In this document: one piece after another, positions 8,397-17,480 of the stretch
Layout: each line of letters opens with the position of its first letter
Position numbering within the stretch: position 1 is the stretch's first letter
NCBI GenBank assembly: GCA_945906725.1
Contig: CAMDRI010000008.1
Location: 1 to 63,111 of the forward strand
Reading direction: 5' to 3'
DNA length: 63,111 bases
Origin: Candidatus Kuenenia stuttgartensis
GTDB lineage: Bacteria; Planctomycetota; Planctomycetia; Planctomycetales; Planctomycetaceae
Made by a program: the position numbers and the translations under genes
The notes under the pieces: model-generated
Seen by the model: the letters and a program-made list of their open reading frames with translations, nothing else
Told to the model about the DNA's origin: nothing
Databases searched by the model: none

Positions 8397-8538
8397 TTTC
8401 GCTGTCCTTTTTTGTTGTGCTGAGAAACTCAAAATATGCTTACTGCACACATCTGTCCAACAACTCTCAGTTGAAGTGGCTCAAAGAGAGACCGGAACAA
8501 AGCCTCCATCCGTTTGGCGCAGTTTGAATCGTTGGCGG

Positions 8539-9816
8539 TCACTGAGTTCGCGAGCGTCCCGTGCGATGACTTTCACTCTGAAGTCGATTGACCTGATCTC
8601 GCCATTGCTGCATTTCATACACCAGCCCCAATTGTTCGTAGAATTGCGTCATTCGCTGGCAAATTTCAAGCTGGGCCGGTGTCTCCAGCATTCGGCGCAG
8701 CGGTGAGTGAACGTCTTCCTCCATCAGCAATTCGACTTGTTTTGCCTGCCCCCTCATGGTTTCCGCTGCACTTTCGTCGCCGGCTTTTGCCAAACATCGT
8801 GCGAGTCGATACTGAATTCTCCAATCCGCCTGGCCTGGCCAAACGGCGATCACCTCTCGATAGCCGCGGACCGCCCGGCCGTAGTCTCGCGCGACTTCGT
8901 CGGCAAGAATGGCACCCAAGCGGGAATGCTCATATCCCACAACCTCACCAGGCCACGCTCGGTAGTGTTTCAACGCGTTGTCAAATTCACCCAGGTCAAA
9001 CAACACTTGGGTCAAAGTTGCCACGAAGAAGGGTTCTTGCAGCGGTGCTTCTGCCACATCCAACGCTTTTTGCAGCAGCAGCAGGGCCGCTTTTGGATCT
9101 CCTTCGAGGGAATACCACCGCGCAACGGCAGCATGGTTCAAAGCCGCGCTGGGTTCTCGATCACGAAACGTTTCCAGCCGTCGGAGTTCCATGACCGCAG
9201 TATGAACCGCTCCCGGTACGAGGAATCCCATCAGTTGATCGATCTCAGGATTTGCCGTCGCGGGGTAGAACTGACTCATGTACCACTCGCGCAACCGAAA
9301 GGGACGTTGCTCGGAGGGCGTCGACTCCAGGACTTTTCGAAATTGCGGCTCGGCAAGATGTGATCTTCCCGTGAGGTCATGCAGTTTCCAGAGCACATAA
9401 TGGGCATCAACGTTGTTCGGATCAGTCGCCATCGCTTCACGCAATAGGGACTCCGCCCGTTGCGGTTGCAACCGAGCAAACAAAGACATCCGCGCCTCTT
9501 GAATACGAGCCGCCGGGAACAGTGGCGACTCACGCTGGACGTGCCCCAACTGCTGGATCGCTGACGAGATGGCACGCTCTGGATCCAACCTCGCATCTTT
9601 GAAAAATGCCTCGGCCAGATTGAGGCGTGCAGAATCATCGGAAGGGAAGACGTTCAGATAGGTTTGCAGTTCGCTCCTCACCGCCCGCCAGTCTTGAATT
9701 CGAATCGCGCGTTGCGCCCGATCATGTGCCCGCAGCGCGACAACGTGAGTCACGCCGAAGTAACCTCCGGCACTCAGTATCCCGACCGCGATGAGTGCCC
9801 AAACCCGAATCTTCAC
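8539..9816 (-). CDS. Membrane-anchored TPR protein (module B)
   Basis: 425 residues from GTG 9816, which overlaps the stop of the ASPIC gene as GTGA; a longer frame begins inside that gene. One N-terminal membrane helix (about 5-24, VWALIAVGILSAGGYFGVTH) anchors it, followed by tetratricopeptide-like helical hairpins through most of the length (for example RAESLLREAMATDPNNVDAH, and ..GEFDNALKHYRAWPGE). TPR arrays bind partner proteins; the strict coupling to the secreted ASPIC/VCBS protein suggests that the two work together in the cell envelope. It is a paralogue in layout of the 467-residue TPR protein at 16022-17425, though gene order inside the two modules is reversed. Confidence 0.8.
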   Translation of the reverse strand: MKIRVWALIAVGILSAGGYFGVTHVVALRAHDRAQRAIRIQDWRAVRSELQTYLNVFPSDDSARLNLAEAFFKDARLDPERAISSAIQQLGHVQRESPLFPAARIQEARMSLFARLQPQRAESLLREAMATDPNNVDAHYVLWKLHDLTGRSHLAEPQFRKVLESTPSEQRPFRLREWYMSQFYPATANPEIDQLMGFLVPGAVHTAVMELRRLETFRDREPSAALNHAAVARWYSLEGDPKAALLLLQKALDVAEAPLQEPFFVATLTQVLFDLGEFDNALKHYRAWPGEVVGYEHSRLGAILADEVARDYGRAVRGYREVIAVWPGQADWRIQYRLARCLAKAGDESAAETMRGQAKQVELLMEEDVHSPLRRMLETPAQLEICQRMTQFYEQLGLVYEMQQWRDQVNRLQSESHRTGRSRTQ

Positions 9817-11648
9817 GGTGTCGGAACTCCCTTGACCGGCGGCAACAGGGGGCGTCCTTCGATCGCCAACCAATAACGGTCCACGGCAATTTTGTCGTGC
9901 CGAACGACTTCGCCAGATTGCCAGCGGATCTCAACCGTCACGGGGTCGCTCCAGTCTCCAAGGCCAATCAGCAGCCGTGAATCACTTGCACACAGATAGC
10001 TTCCTCCGCCGACGCTCATGCTAAAGATTCGCCGTGGACCGGCCTCGACGATCACCTGTGTTCCATGCGGAGGGAGACGGTCAGCCCGTTGCAATTCGAT
10101 GCCCAGAAAATGATTTCGTGTGACCGTTTCATTGCGAAGCAGCGCGATAGGGCGATCGAGATGCGTCACCAGCAAATCCAAGTCACCGTCGTTGTCATAA
10201 TCCGCTCCGGCCGCACCGCGCCCCACATAAAGGTGTCGGAAATAATCACCCGCTCGGCTTCCCACGTCATCGAATCGAGCCTGGCCATCATTGTGCAGAA
10301 TCTGCGGAAGCATCTCGAAGGGTTTGTGCGCGGGCCCCAAGACGTGACCATTTGCGATAAACAGATCCGAACTGCCATCACGGTCGTAGTCGAAGGCCAC
10401 GGTCCCGAATCCGAGCCGATCGTAACTCATGGCAACAATTCGTGACCGGCGACTGTCATCTTCAAATTGAAGTCCTCCCAGGTTCCGGTACAGAGTGTTT
10501 TTCTGGGCATAGAAATTCGTCACGAAGATGTCGTAAAAACCGTTGTTGTCGAAATCGGCACAGGTGACCCCCATGCTCGCTTCATTTTGCCCCATGTCGC
10601 TGACGGCGCAGCCCGCAATGGGCGCGACATTGCGGTATCTCGGAAGCCCTCCCACCACATCGGGATGACCTGCTCGATCACGACTCGCGAGACGCTGAAA
10701 CAGGAAATTCGGCGTCATGTCATTGGCAACGTAGATTTCGTTCTGGCCATCCAGATCGAAGTCGAGGACCGTCACTCCCAGTCCCTTGCCATTAGGGATC
10801 GCGATTCCAACTTCATCGGACACATCGCGAAATTTGCCATCGCCAAGATTTAGAAACAGCCGATCGCTGACCGCTTCGTAATGCCCCGGGCCACAGTACC
10901 CGGCGACGCCATTGAAACGGCAATGCTGCTGATTCTCAAACGTGACATCCAAGTAGTTCACCACATACAGATCGAGAATTCGATCATCGTTGATGTCCAA
11001 CCACACCACACTCGCACCCCAGAGTTCATTCAGCGTGCCCGATTCCGGAGTCGCGTCGGAAAAGGTTCCGTCACCGAGATTGTGCAACAACATGCTCGTC
11101 CGATAGCCGGTCACATAGAGGTCTTCAAATCCATCGCCGTCAAAATCGCCAACGGCGCAGCCCTGCCCATATCCGGTCGTACCTGCCGATGCGGCACCCG
11201 AGATCTCCTCAAAACCTTGTCCTCCCCGATTGTGAAATAGCACATCGGCGTGACGCTTCGGTCCCAAAGTTCCCGCTGCGAGTTCATCGCCATTGACAAG
11301 AAACAGGTCCAGCCATCCATCCCGATCAAAGTCAAACCAAGCGGCTCCGCCCCCCATGATTTCGGGAAGGAAATAACGCCCGGGTATGGCGTCGGTATGA
11401 AATGAGAATTCAAGACCACTGTTGGCGGTGACTTCGGTGAACAGCGGGAACGACCCAACGTCCGAAGGCTCGTGCCTCGTGAGCACCGCCTTTAAGTCTT
11501 CACGGGCCTCACGCAAATCCTGGGCACGCGACTTTTGCGCTCCGCTCAATTCGGCTCCCGCTGGTTCGACTCGGTTCGGCGAGTCTGCATCGCGACATCC
11601 CGCGAACGCCAGAAAGGTGCAAATCCCTACCCAGGTGACCCAACGCAT
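9813..11648 (-). CDS. CRTAC1-like lipoprotein with VCBS/FG-GAP repeats and ASPIC/UnbV domain (module B)
   Basis: 611 residues. The signal peptide ends in a lipobox (LAFAGC, Cys18), so the protein is predicted to be lipid-anchored. The body holds several calcium-binding-type VCBS/FG-GAP blades (FDFDRDGWLDLFLVNGD, VGDFDGDGFEDLYVTGY, CADFDNNGFYDIFVTNF, ADYDNDGDLDLLVTH), expected to form a beta-propeller like integrin alpha or CRTAC1. The C-terminal ASPIC/UnbV domain is seen from about 530 (VGGGSYLCASDSRLLIGLGD, then VEIRWQSGEVV). Its role is unknown; the family is abundant in planctomycetes. It is translationally coupled to a TPR gene and shares length and domain order with the paralogue at 14157-15995. 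Confidence 0.88.
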   Translation of the reverse strand: MRWVTWVGICTFLAFAGCRDADSPNRVEPAGAELSGAQKSRAQDLREAREDLKAVLTRHEPSDVGSFPLFTEVTANSGLEFSFHTDAIPGRYFLPEIMGGGAAWFDFDRDGWLDLFLVNGDELAAGTLGPKRHADVLFHNRGGQGFEEISGAASAGTTGYGQGCAVGDFDGDGFEDLYVTGYRTSMLLHNLGDGTFSDATPESGTLNELWGASVVWLDINDDRILDLYVVNYLDVTFENQQHCRFNGVAGYCGPGHYEAVSDRLFLNLGDGKFRDVSDEVGIAIPNGKGLGVTVLDFDLDGQNEIYVANDMTPNFLFQRLASRDRAGHPDVVGGLPRYRNVAPIAGCAVSDMGQNEASMGVTCADFDNNGFYDIFVTNFYAQKNTLYRNLGGLQFEDDSRRSRIVAMSYDRLGFGTVAFDYDRDGSSDLFIANGHVLGPAHKPFEMLPQILHNDGQARFDDVGSRAGDYFRHLYVGRGAAGADYDNDGDLDLLVTHLDRPIALLRNETVTRNHFLGIELQRADRLPPHGTQVIVEAGPRRIFSMSVGGGSYLCASDSRLLIGLGDWSDPVTVEIRWQSGEVVRHDKIAVDRYWLAIEGRPLLPPVKGVPTP

Positions 11649-11735
11649 GATCTCGACGAGTCCTCAATGCCAAGCAACGTCGCCAAACAACCGACCCCTA
11701 GAGATGTTGGAGAATCGCTGCAACAAATGAAAAAG

Positions 11736-11768
11736 AAAGGACCGTGCGCGAAACGCACACGGCCCTTT
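11736..11768 (-). terminator. Rho-independent terminator of the DUF1559 gene
   Basis: On the minus strand AAAGGGCCGTGTGCG pairs with CGCACGGTCCTTT around a short loop and is followed by CTTTTTC. It lies 60 bases beyond the DUF1559 stop, separating that gene from the downstream ASPIC/TPR pair. Confidence 0.8.
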
Positions 11769-11826
11769 CCTGATAGACACAGATCGGAAGTTCAAATCTG
11801 CTGTTTTCCAGCAGGAACTGAAGACT

Positions 11827-12894
11827 CTAGAAATTGGAAACTGGTTCCTGACCATTACGGGTTCCGATGCCCCACCACACCGGGTTGGCCACATTGCTAG
11901 AAACCGTCCGCACCGCCCCGTCCGCCATGGCGACATTCACGATCCCTTGATGTTGGCTGCCCGCCGCCATGAGGTTCGAGCCGCCCCAGTCATCGGTATA
12001 CGAATGACAGGTCTTCTCATTCGGCATCATCGTATGGTTGTAGGCCGAGCCGACTCCCATGAACGACCAAGCCCAAGCTCGACCGCGCATATTCGGGCGG
12101 CCACTCAACCCTTTTGTGGGGCTCAAACAATCCAGGCGAGTGTCCTGAGTACTCGCCCCCCCAGCCCAAGTGTGGACTTGCGTTCGCCGCTTGGCCGGGT
12201 CTGGGTCAGAGCCAGGTTGGCTTGGCATGTAGTCAATTTGAATTTCGGCATACAGTGCCGTCTGGCTCAAGCCGTCGCTCACTTTGCCGGTGTGCACAGA
12301 CTGGTCGCTTCTGAGCCAGTGGCTTGCCGGTGCGCCTGCCCCCTGTACGAACGATGCGACACCATTGTGATTGCCGTTCCCCGCGCCGATATTCGCCCCA
12401 CCCGTGTGATTGATATGCGACGTTCCATGATTGATCGCATAGCTGAAATTCGCCTGTCCGCTGGCGACCACGTTCGGTTCCGAGGGGCAAAGAAACATTG
12501 GGAACCGTACGCTCTGGGTTCTGATGTTTGGGTTTCCGCCACCACAATTCCAACCACCTGGATCAAATGCACCGCAGTCGGTCACCAAGTCAGTCAGCTT
12601 AAAGTTCGCAGTCTGTTCAAGGAACGGAAGCAGGAAAACCTTGTCCGAGAAAGCTCCGCGAAAATTGTCATTGCCACTCCAAGAGATGCTGACAGGAAAC
12701 TGCTTTGCTTGGTCATGATAATTGTGAAAGGCGAGGCCAATCTGCTTGAGATTATTCTTGCACTGAGAGCGCCGAGCTGCCTCGCGCGCCTGTTGGACAG
12801 CCGGGAGCAGCAGCGCAATCAGAACAGCGATGATGGCGATAACGACCAACAACTCAATCAACGTGAAACCGAATCGAAAGCGAAGTCTGGACAC
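11827..12894 (-). CDS. DUF1559 prepilin-like protein
   Basis: 355 residues from GTG 12894, chosen because GGAGG lies five bases upstream. The N-terminus is a type IV prepilin signal ([20 protein letters not shown]), cleaved before Phe and methylated in the family, followed by the DUF1559 signature [20 protein letters not shown]. The C-terminus has the family's H-x-G-x-x-N-x-x-x-x-DGAVRT pattern ([20 protein letters not shown]). DUF1559 proteins are massively expanded in planctomycetes and are thought to be pseudopilins of uncertain function. It is monocistronic, with its own terminator, and stands between the two TPR/ASPIC modules. Confidence 0.93.
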   Translation of the reverse strand: MSRLRFRFGFTLIELLVVIAIIAVLIALLLPAVQQAREAARRSQCKNNLKQIGLAFHNYHDQAKQFPVSISWSGNDNFRGAFSDKVFLLPFLEQTANFKLTDLVTDCGAFDPGGWNCGGGNPNIRTQSVRFPMFLCPSEPNVVASGQANFSYAINHGTSHINHTGGANIGAGNGNHNGVASFVQGAGAPASHWLRSDQSVHTGKVSDGLSQTALYAEIQIDYMPSQPGSDPDPAKRRTQVHTWAGGASTQDTRLDCLSPTKGLSGRPNMRGRAWAWSFMGVGSAYNHTMMPNEKTCHSYTDDWGGSNLMAAGSQHQGIVNVAMADGAVRTVSSNVANPVWWGIGTRNGQEPVSNF

Positions 12895-13614
12895 AAGAAC
12901 CTCCGGGCCCGAAACAAAGACAAAATAGAATCTTTCGGGCGTACTCGCTTCGTCAGGCCGTTTTTAGGGCTGCCCGATTTTGTCATCTCGGCCATCAATC
13001 AGATTTTTGAAACGACTAATAACTCGTCAACCAGCAACTGCATCGGTCCGACGTTCATGAGCGTCCCGTTTTTGAACGTACATGTCAAACATCAATTCAC
13101 AGTTTTCTTGACTTTGTCGCGTGAGAACCGCAGGTTTAACTCAACGGAAGCATCGTGAAATGCCTCACATGAGCAGTCTCGGACCCCTCGACGGATCAAT
13201 CTGTCCTTTCGCAAGATCGTTCTGCCCGCAGTGAAGTTCTCTAAGCCATGGATGGTTCTTGTGTTTTTTCGGGTGAACCGAGTGAGCTTGTTTAGGAAAG
13301 GCGAAAACTTCTTTTTTCAACACGGCTTTCACCAGCGACTTTGACAGGAAAAGCAGAGTTTCCGTGTCGTCGGGCCCAGCTATTGGCAAGTTTTCCAAAA
13401 CCCGATTCAAGGCTCCTGGATGTCAACATTTGACCTCTGAAGCTCGCGAAGATATTGCAGTATTTTCTCTGAATCTGCGGTATTGAGACATCATTAACCG
13501 CTTGATCTCGACGGTTGATCGCGGATCTTGAAGCCAAGTGGGAGGCAGAATTCTCCGAATCGTGTGAGCGACGAGAACGATTTCGCCCTGCCATCCACGA
13601 TCGGTAACTGGTTG
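12895..13614. other. Gene-free stretch upstream of the DUF1559 gene
   Basis: This 720-base interval is visibly richer in A and T than its neighbours. It contains only short frames without family resemblance (minus-strand frames at 13165-13410 and 13292-13594). The DUF1559 promoter is expected in its left part. No repeat or RNA gene was recognised. Confidence 0.5.
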
Positions 13615-14160
13615 CTACTCGCTGGATACTTTTGGATCGGAATGCAACTCGATTAGAGCTTCGTTCTTGGAAGCATCGCGATCCACGGTGATCGACAATC
13701 CAGATGTTGAGATACTGGCGTACTTGGCTGGCGATGTCATTCGTGGAGGCGACGCCCCCGCCTGCATCGCGAATTGCGTCACCGTGACGCGATAACGGCC
13801 GACGAAAGCGTGGTCGACGTAATTGCCATCGATGTCGGTGCGCAGAATGAAGTCGCCGTCCTGCCCAATGAAACCTGCTGATTGGGGAACACCTGCTCGA
13901 ACAGGCAACGCCATGAGTTGTCCGCCACGAAGCGGCTCACCATCCAGCGTGACCTTTCCCCGAAAGGTCGCCTTGGCGGGCAGCAAAACGGAGTGCCACC
14001 ATTTCTCGCCCCCTTCGAACGCCCACCAGTACACTCCCCCGGACCCAATAACCGCCAAACAGAGCGCGATCATTAGCAGACGGCACCAAGGGGTTTTTGC
14101 TCCGCCTGCTGCGGAACCAGATGTCTTGGGACTGTCTTCCGAAGTTGCCAGCCCGCTCAT
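13615..14160 (-). CDS. Membrane-anchored carboxypeptidase-regulatory-like protein
   Basis: 181 residues with one N-terminal membrane helix (about 28-48, LLMIALCLAVIGSGGVYWWA). It then has a small beta domain beginning FRGKVTLDGEPLRGGQLMAL and including DGNYVDHAFVGRYRVTVTQ, the transthyretin-like fold often annotated as 'carboxypeptidase regulatory-like' in planctomycetes. No catalytic residues are present and no enzymatic role is inferred. ATG 14160 overlaps the stop of the upstream ASPIC gene as ATGA and has GAGGGAAG as ribosome-binding site, so it belongs to the TPR-ASPIC transcript (module A). Nothing comparable follows the ASPIC gene of module B. Confidence 0.75.
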   Translation of the reverse strand: MSGLATSEDSPKTSGSAAGGAKTPWCRLLMIALCLAVIGSGGVYWWAFEGGEKWWHSVLLPAKATFRGKVTLDGEPLRGGQLMALPVRAGVPQSAGFIGQDGDFILRTDIDGNYVDHAFVGRYRVTVTQFAMQAGASPPRMTSPAKYASISTSGLSITVDRDASKNEALIELHSDPKVSSE

Positions 14161-15995
14161 TGTAGCTTCCCTCGGTTAAGGACTCGCGGATAAGGGTCCG
14201 CCTTGTCCGGTGGTTCAATCACCACATACTGATGACCCGGCACGAGTGGCTCAAGTGTTTGGTAGCTGCCATTCGGCCAATGAATGGAAACAACAATTGG
14301 TTCGTTGGACTGGGCAGCGACGAGGACTTGCCGGAGATCGTGCGCTGAAAGGTAGCTACCGCCACCGCGAACGATACGGACTTGTGATGTTCCCGTCGGA
14401 TCGTCGACGACCAGTCTGGAACCGACGGCGTCGCGATTGGAGCCTGTTCCAACCAGACAGATTTGGAGGATTCGCGACACTGCCTCTGGTGGAGCACGGT
14501 TGAGATTTCGCAAGACCGCAGGAGCCGCGTCCTGGTGACCGACCACGACATCAACGGCACCGTCGTTATCCAGATCGCCGACCGAGAGTCCGCGCGCGCA
14601 CCCACGCGACTCGAAAAACTTCCCAGCGGCAACTCCGAGAAAGTCGAAGCGTTTTCCGTTGTTTCTCCAAACGAGTGCCGGTTGCTCGTAGGCAGAATCT
14701 TGCCCGAGTTCACGTCGGTTATTGTCGACGTGACCATTGACGACAATCACATCCAACTGGCGATCCAGATCAAAGTCGGCAAACAGAGTCCCCCATCCGA
14801 CCCACGGAAGCGATTCGCGAGCCAGTCCGCGTTGATGGGCCACTTCATCAAAGAACTCGCCTCGCAAGTTCTCGTAGAGCGCGTTGTGTTCGTCCTCGAA
14901 GTTGGTCGCGAAAAAATCCAGCCAGCCGTCGCCGTTCATGTCGGCCGCATCGACTCCCATGCTGGCTTGCATGTTTCCGACATAATCGTAGGCCGCACCC
15001 ATGAGCTCACCCACACTCTCGAACTTTGTGCCTCCCCGATTCAGGAAGAGGGAATTCGCTTGCAGATCATTCCCCACGTACAAGTCGATCCAGCCATCGT
15101 TGTTTAGATCGGCGGCGACAACGCCCTGACTTCGACCCGCCGCGGTTGCTAACCCCATCACTTCTGTGACATTCTCGAACCGTCCATCTCCCAGGTTTCG
15201 GTACAATGCGTCATGCACGGGCTCGATCGAGCGGGGGCTGCAAAACACTCTCACTCCGCGTGCCTGATCTCCGCAAAATGGATTCGTCTCGAGCGACCAC
15301 TTGCCGTAGTTGCAGACATACAGATCAAGGAATCCGTCGTTGTCGAAGTCCAAACAGGCGGCACTTGTTCCCCATTGAGCGTGACCAACGCCCGCTGACT
15401 CGCCAACTTCGTCGAACGTTCCGTCGCCCCGATTCAAATACATTTGATTGGCACCGAAACACGTCACGTACACATCCGGAAAACCATCGTTGTCGAAGTC
15501 TCCGACCGCGAGGCCCGCGCTGAATCCCGTATGTCCCAGTCCGGTCTGGTTCGTCACCTCTTCAAAGTGAAGATCGCCGCGATTTCGATAGATTCGATTG
15601 CGAGGTGCCTTCCGATTCACATCAACCGGAAATGGCGTCCCCGTCAAAAACATCAAATCCTGCCAGCCGTCGAGATCGAAATCGATCATTCCCAGTCCGC
15701 TTCCATTCGCGGCGGGAAATGGTTTATCGAGCGAGTCCCCGGAGACGTGAACGAAATCGATTCCGCTGGATGACGTCACATCCTCGAACCACGCAGGAAC
15801 ATTCGCGCCGTGGTTCGACAAATCAGTCGGCACCGATTTACCGCTTTCAGTCTGAGCGACTCCAGGGCTGCGTTTAGTCGTTGGACCGAGAGGTGCTGGC
15901 ACCGACTTGTCGTTGCAACCCAACACGCACAGCGCGAACAGCATGACCAGCCGGTTTGATGAGGCATCGTGGAATCCGCGGACGCTGCTTCTCAA
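14157..15995 (-). CDS. CRTAC1-like lipoprotein with VCBS/FG-GAP repeats and ASPIC/UnbV domain (module A)
   Basis: 612 residues from TTG 15995, supported by GAGGAG seven bases upstream. A lipobox (LCVLGC, about Cys27) ends the signal peptide. VCBS/FG-GAP blades recur (IDFDLDGWQDLMFLTG, VGDFDNDGFPDVYVTCF, CLDFDNDGFLDLYVCNY, AADMNGDGWLDFFATNF, VGDLDNDGAVDVVVGH). The C-terminal ASPIC/UnbV domain reads VRGGGSYLSAHDLRQVLVAA then VSIHWPNGSYQTLEPLVPG. It is nearly the same length as its paralogue at 9813-11648. It follows the TPR gene by 26 bases and overlaps the next gene by four, indicating one operon of TPR, ASPIC and the carboxypeptidase-regulatory-like protein. Confidence 0.88.
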   Translation of the reverse strand: MRSSVRGFHDASSNRLVMLFALCVLGCNDKSVPAPLGPTTKRSPGVAQTESGKSVPTDLSNHGANVPAWFEDVTSSSGIDFVHVSGDSLDKPFPAANGSGLGMIDFDLDGWQDLMFLTGTPFPVDVNRKAPRNRIYRNRGDLHFEEVTNQTGLGHTGFSAGLAVGDFDNDGFPDVYVTCFGANQMYLNRGDGTFDEVGESAGVGHAQWGTSAACLDFDNDGFLDLYVCNYGKWSLETNPFCGDQARGVRVFCSPRSIEPVHDALYRNLGDGRFENVTEVMGLATAAGRSQGVVAADLNNDGWIDLYVGNDLQANSLFLNRGGTKFESVGELMGAAYDYVGNMQASMGVDAADMNGDGWLDFFATNFEDEHNALYENLRGEFFDEVAHQRGLARESLPWVGWGTLFADFDLDRQLDVIVVNGHVDNNRRELGQDSAYEQPALVWRNNGKRFDFLGVAAGKFFESRGCARGLSVGDLDNDGAVDVVVGHQDAAPAVLRNLNRAPPEAVSRILQICLVGTGSNRDAVGSRLVVDDPTGTSQVRIVRGGGSYLSAHDLRQVLVAAQSNEPIVVSIHWPNGSYQTLEPLVPGHQYVVIEPPDKADPYPRVLNRGKLQ

Positions 15996-16021
15996 CGGTG
16001 ATCTCCTCGTTCCGCGCCACT

Positions 16022-17425
16022 TCAGAACAACCGAATCGGAATTGTTTCCATCGGAGGCAACGCTCCGTGAATTTTTACGGAATGCCGGAATTGCTGCACG
16101 AACGCCTCAGTCGAATCCGAGTCACGAATCTGTTGCATGAGGACTTCGGCTTCTGACCAGTTTCCGGCTTCCGCGAAACGATACGCTCGAATGATCTGCG
16201 CCCAGTACGAATGGGGAGCTTCGATTTGCAAGCGATCCACGGCCGATTCGACTTCGCGTTTTCGTCTCAATTGCGCTGTTCGAGCTTGCCAGATCGCGGC
16301 TTTCTCGGTGTCTCCCAAGCGTTGATAGATCCGTTGCAGCAGGAACGCCGTCGCCGGTTCCAGCTTGGTGCTGTCCTCCAAGGGTTGTAACCACTCCAGA
16401 GCCGTTTGCGCGTGCCCCTCGCGAAGTGCGATATCGGCGAGCGATTCGCGAGCCCGGTGAGACTGCGGCTCCAACTTTACAGCGAGCTCCCAGTTGGCAA
16501 CCGCCTCTTGCGTTTCGCCAAGCTGCAAGAGCGCCTGGCCGAGCGACACCGCTGCATCGGGCGTGGCGCGTGTCTCCAGACTACGCTTCAAGAGGCCGAC
16601 CGCCTCGTCACTCCGTCCCAAACTGACCAGCGTGCCGCCGTATGCCGAGAGGAATTCTTCCGGAGAAATGGATAAGCCACGCAGCTCCGGATCGAGTTGC
16701 AGAACCTTGCTGAATTCCAAAACGGCCTGCTCTTCGTTCTTCAAATCATTGTGAACGGTTGCCAAGTACAAGTGACCGAGTACCTCGTGAGTCGGAAGCC
16801 GTGCCAGTTGGTCCGCCAACTCGAGTGCCTCCTTCAGGCGTCCGATGCGGCTGTTGCACACCATCAATTCGTACAAGACATCCGGGTTCTTGGGATCCAA
16901 TTGCAGGAACCGGGTCAGGATCGGCGCGGCAAGTGACCATTGGGACTGCACCAAGTAAGACTTCGCCCAGGCATGCAGATCGACCGCGGTTGCCGCTCCG
17001 TGCTGCTCAAAAAGTTGAGCGGCCTCTCGCGGCCGACCAACCTTCAAAAGAATGCGTGCGCGAAGTGCAATCGCGCGACTATCAGCAGGATATTCTCGCT
17101 GGAATGCACCGACTTCGCGGATCGCGGCGGACACCTCTCCTTTGCTCAGCAATTGCTCGACTGCCGCCAGTGCCTTTTCCTGCCGTCGCGAGATCGACAT
17201 GAGTACGCCGCTCACCACGGCAATCGCGATCAAGACGAGCAGACCCCACCGTGTCAGCAATCGCCTCACTCGGTCGGAGACATCGTTGTTGGCGCGAGCG
17301 GAGCCAACTTTGGCGCGAAGCAATCCGGCCACTGAGCGTCCACGGGGATTCGATGTGTCGGAAGAAACTGAGCGGCCACTCGACCGTCTCGGCACCAACA
17401 CCATATCGAGGATGCGAAGTGCCAT
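16022..17425 (-). CDS. Membrane-anchored TPR protein (module A)
   Basis: 467 residues. A basic, Ser/Arg-rich N-terminus (about 1-60) precedes one membrane helix (about 61-78, GLLVLIAIAVVSGVLMSI). At least eight tetratricopeptide-type repeats follow, including AAIREVGAFQREYPADSRA, AAPILTRFLQLDPKNPDVLY, EEQAVLEFSKVLQLDPELRG, and AVANWELAVKLEPQSHRA. It is expected to act as a scaffold on the periplasmic side or within the unusual planctomycete envelope. First gene of module A, 26 bases before the ASPIC gene. The start ATG 17425 has no clear Shine-Dalgarno; ATG 17404 is an alternative. Confidence 0.82.
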   Translation of the reverse strand: MALRILDMVLVPRRSSGRSVSSDTSNPRGRSVAGLLRAKVGSARANNDVSDRVRRLLTRWGLLVLIAIAVVSGVLMSISRRQEKALAAVEQLLSKGEVSAAIREVGAFQREYPADSRAIALRARILLKVGRPREAAQLFEQHGAATAVDLHAWAKSYLVQSQWSLAAPILTRFLQLDPKNPDVLYELMVCNSRIGRLKEALELADQLARLPTHEVLGHLYLATVHNDLKNEEQAVLEFSKVLQLDPELRGLSISPEEFLSAYGGTLVSLGRSDEAVGLLKRSLETRATPDAAVSLGQALLQLGETQEAVANWELAVKLEPQSHRARESLADIALREGHAQTALEWLQPLEDSTKLEPATAFLLQRIYQRLGDTEKAAIWQARTAQLRRKREVESAVDRLQIEAPHSYWAQIIRAYRFAEAGNWSEAEVLMQQIRDSDSTEAFVQQFRHSVKIHGALPPMETIPIRLF

Positions 17426-17480
17426 TCAATCGCGGACCCGAAGATCGTCCCGCTCGCGCGATCCGTGCTCCGCAAATCGG

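Noticed and set aside
13165-13594. Small minus-strand reading frames upstream of the DUF1559 gene
   Set aside because: No ribosome-binding support and no resemblance to any family.
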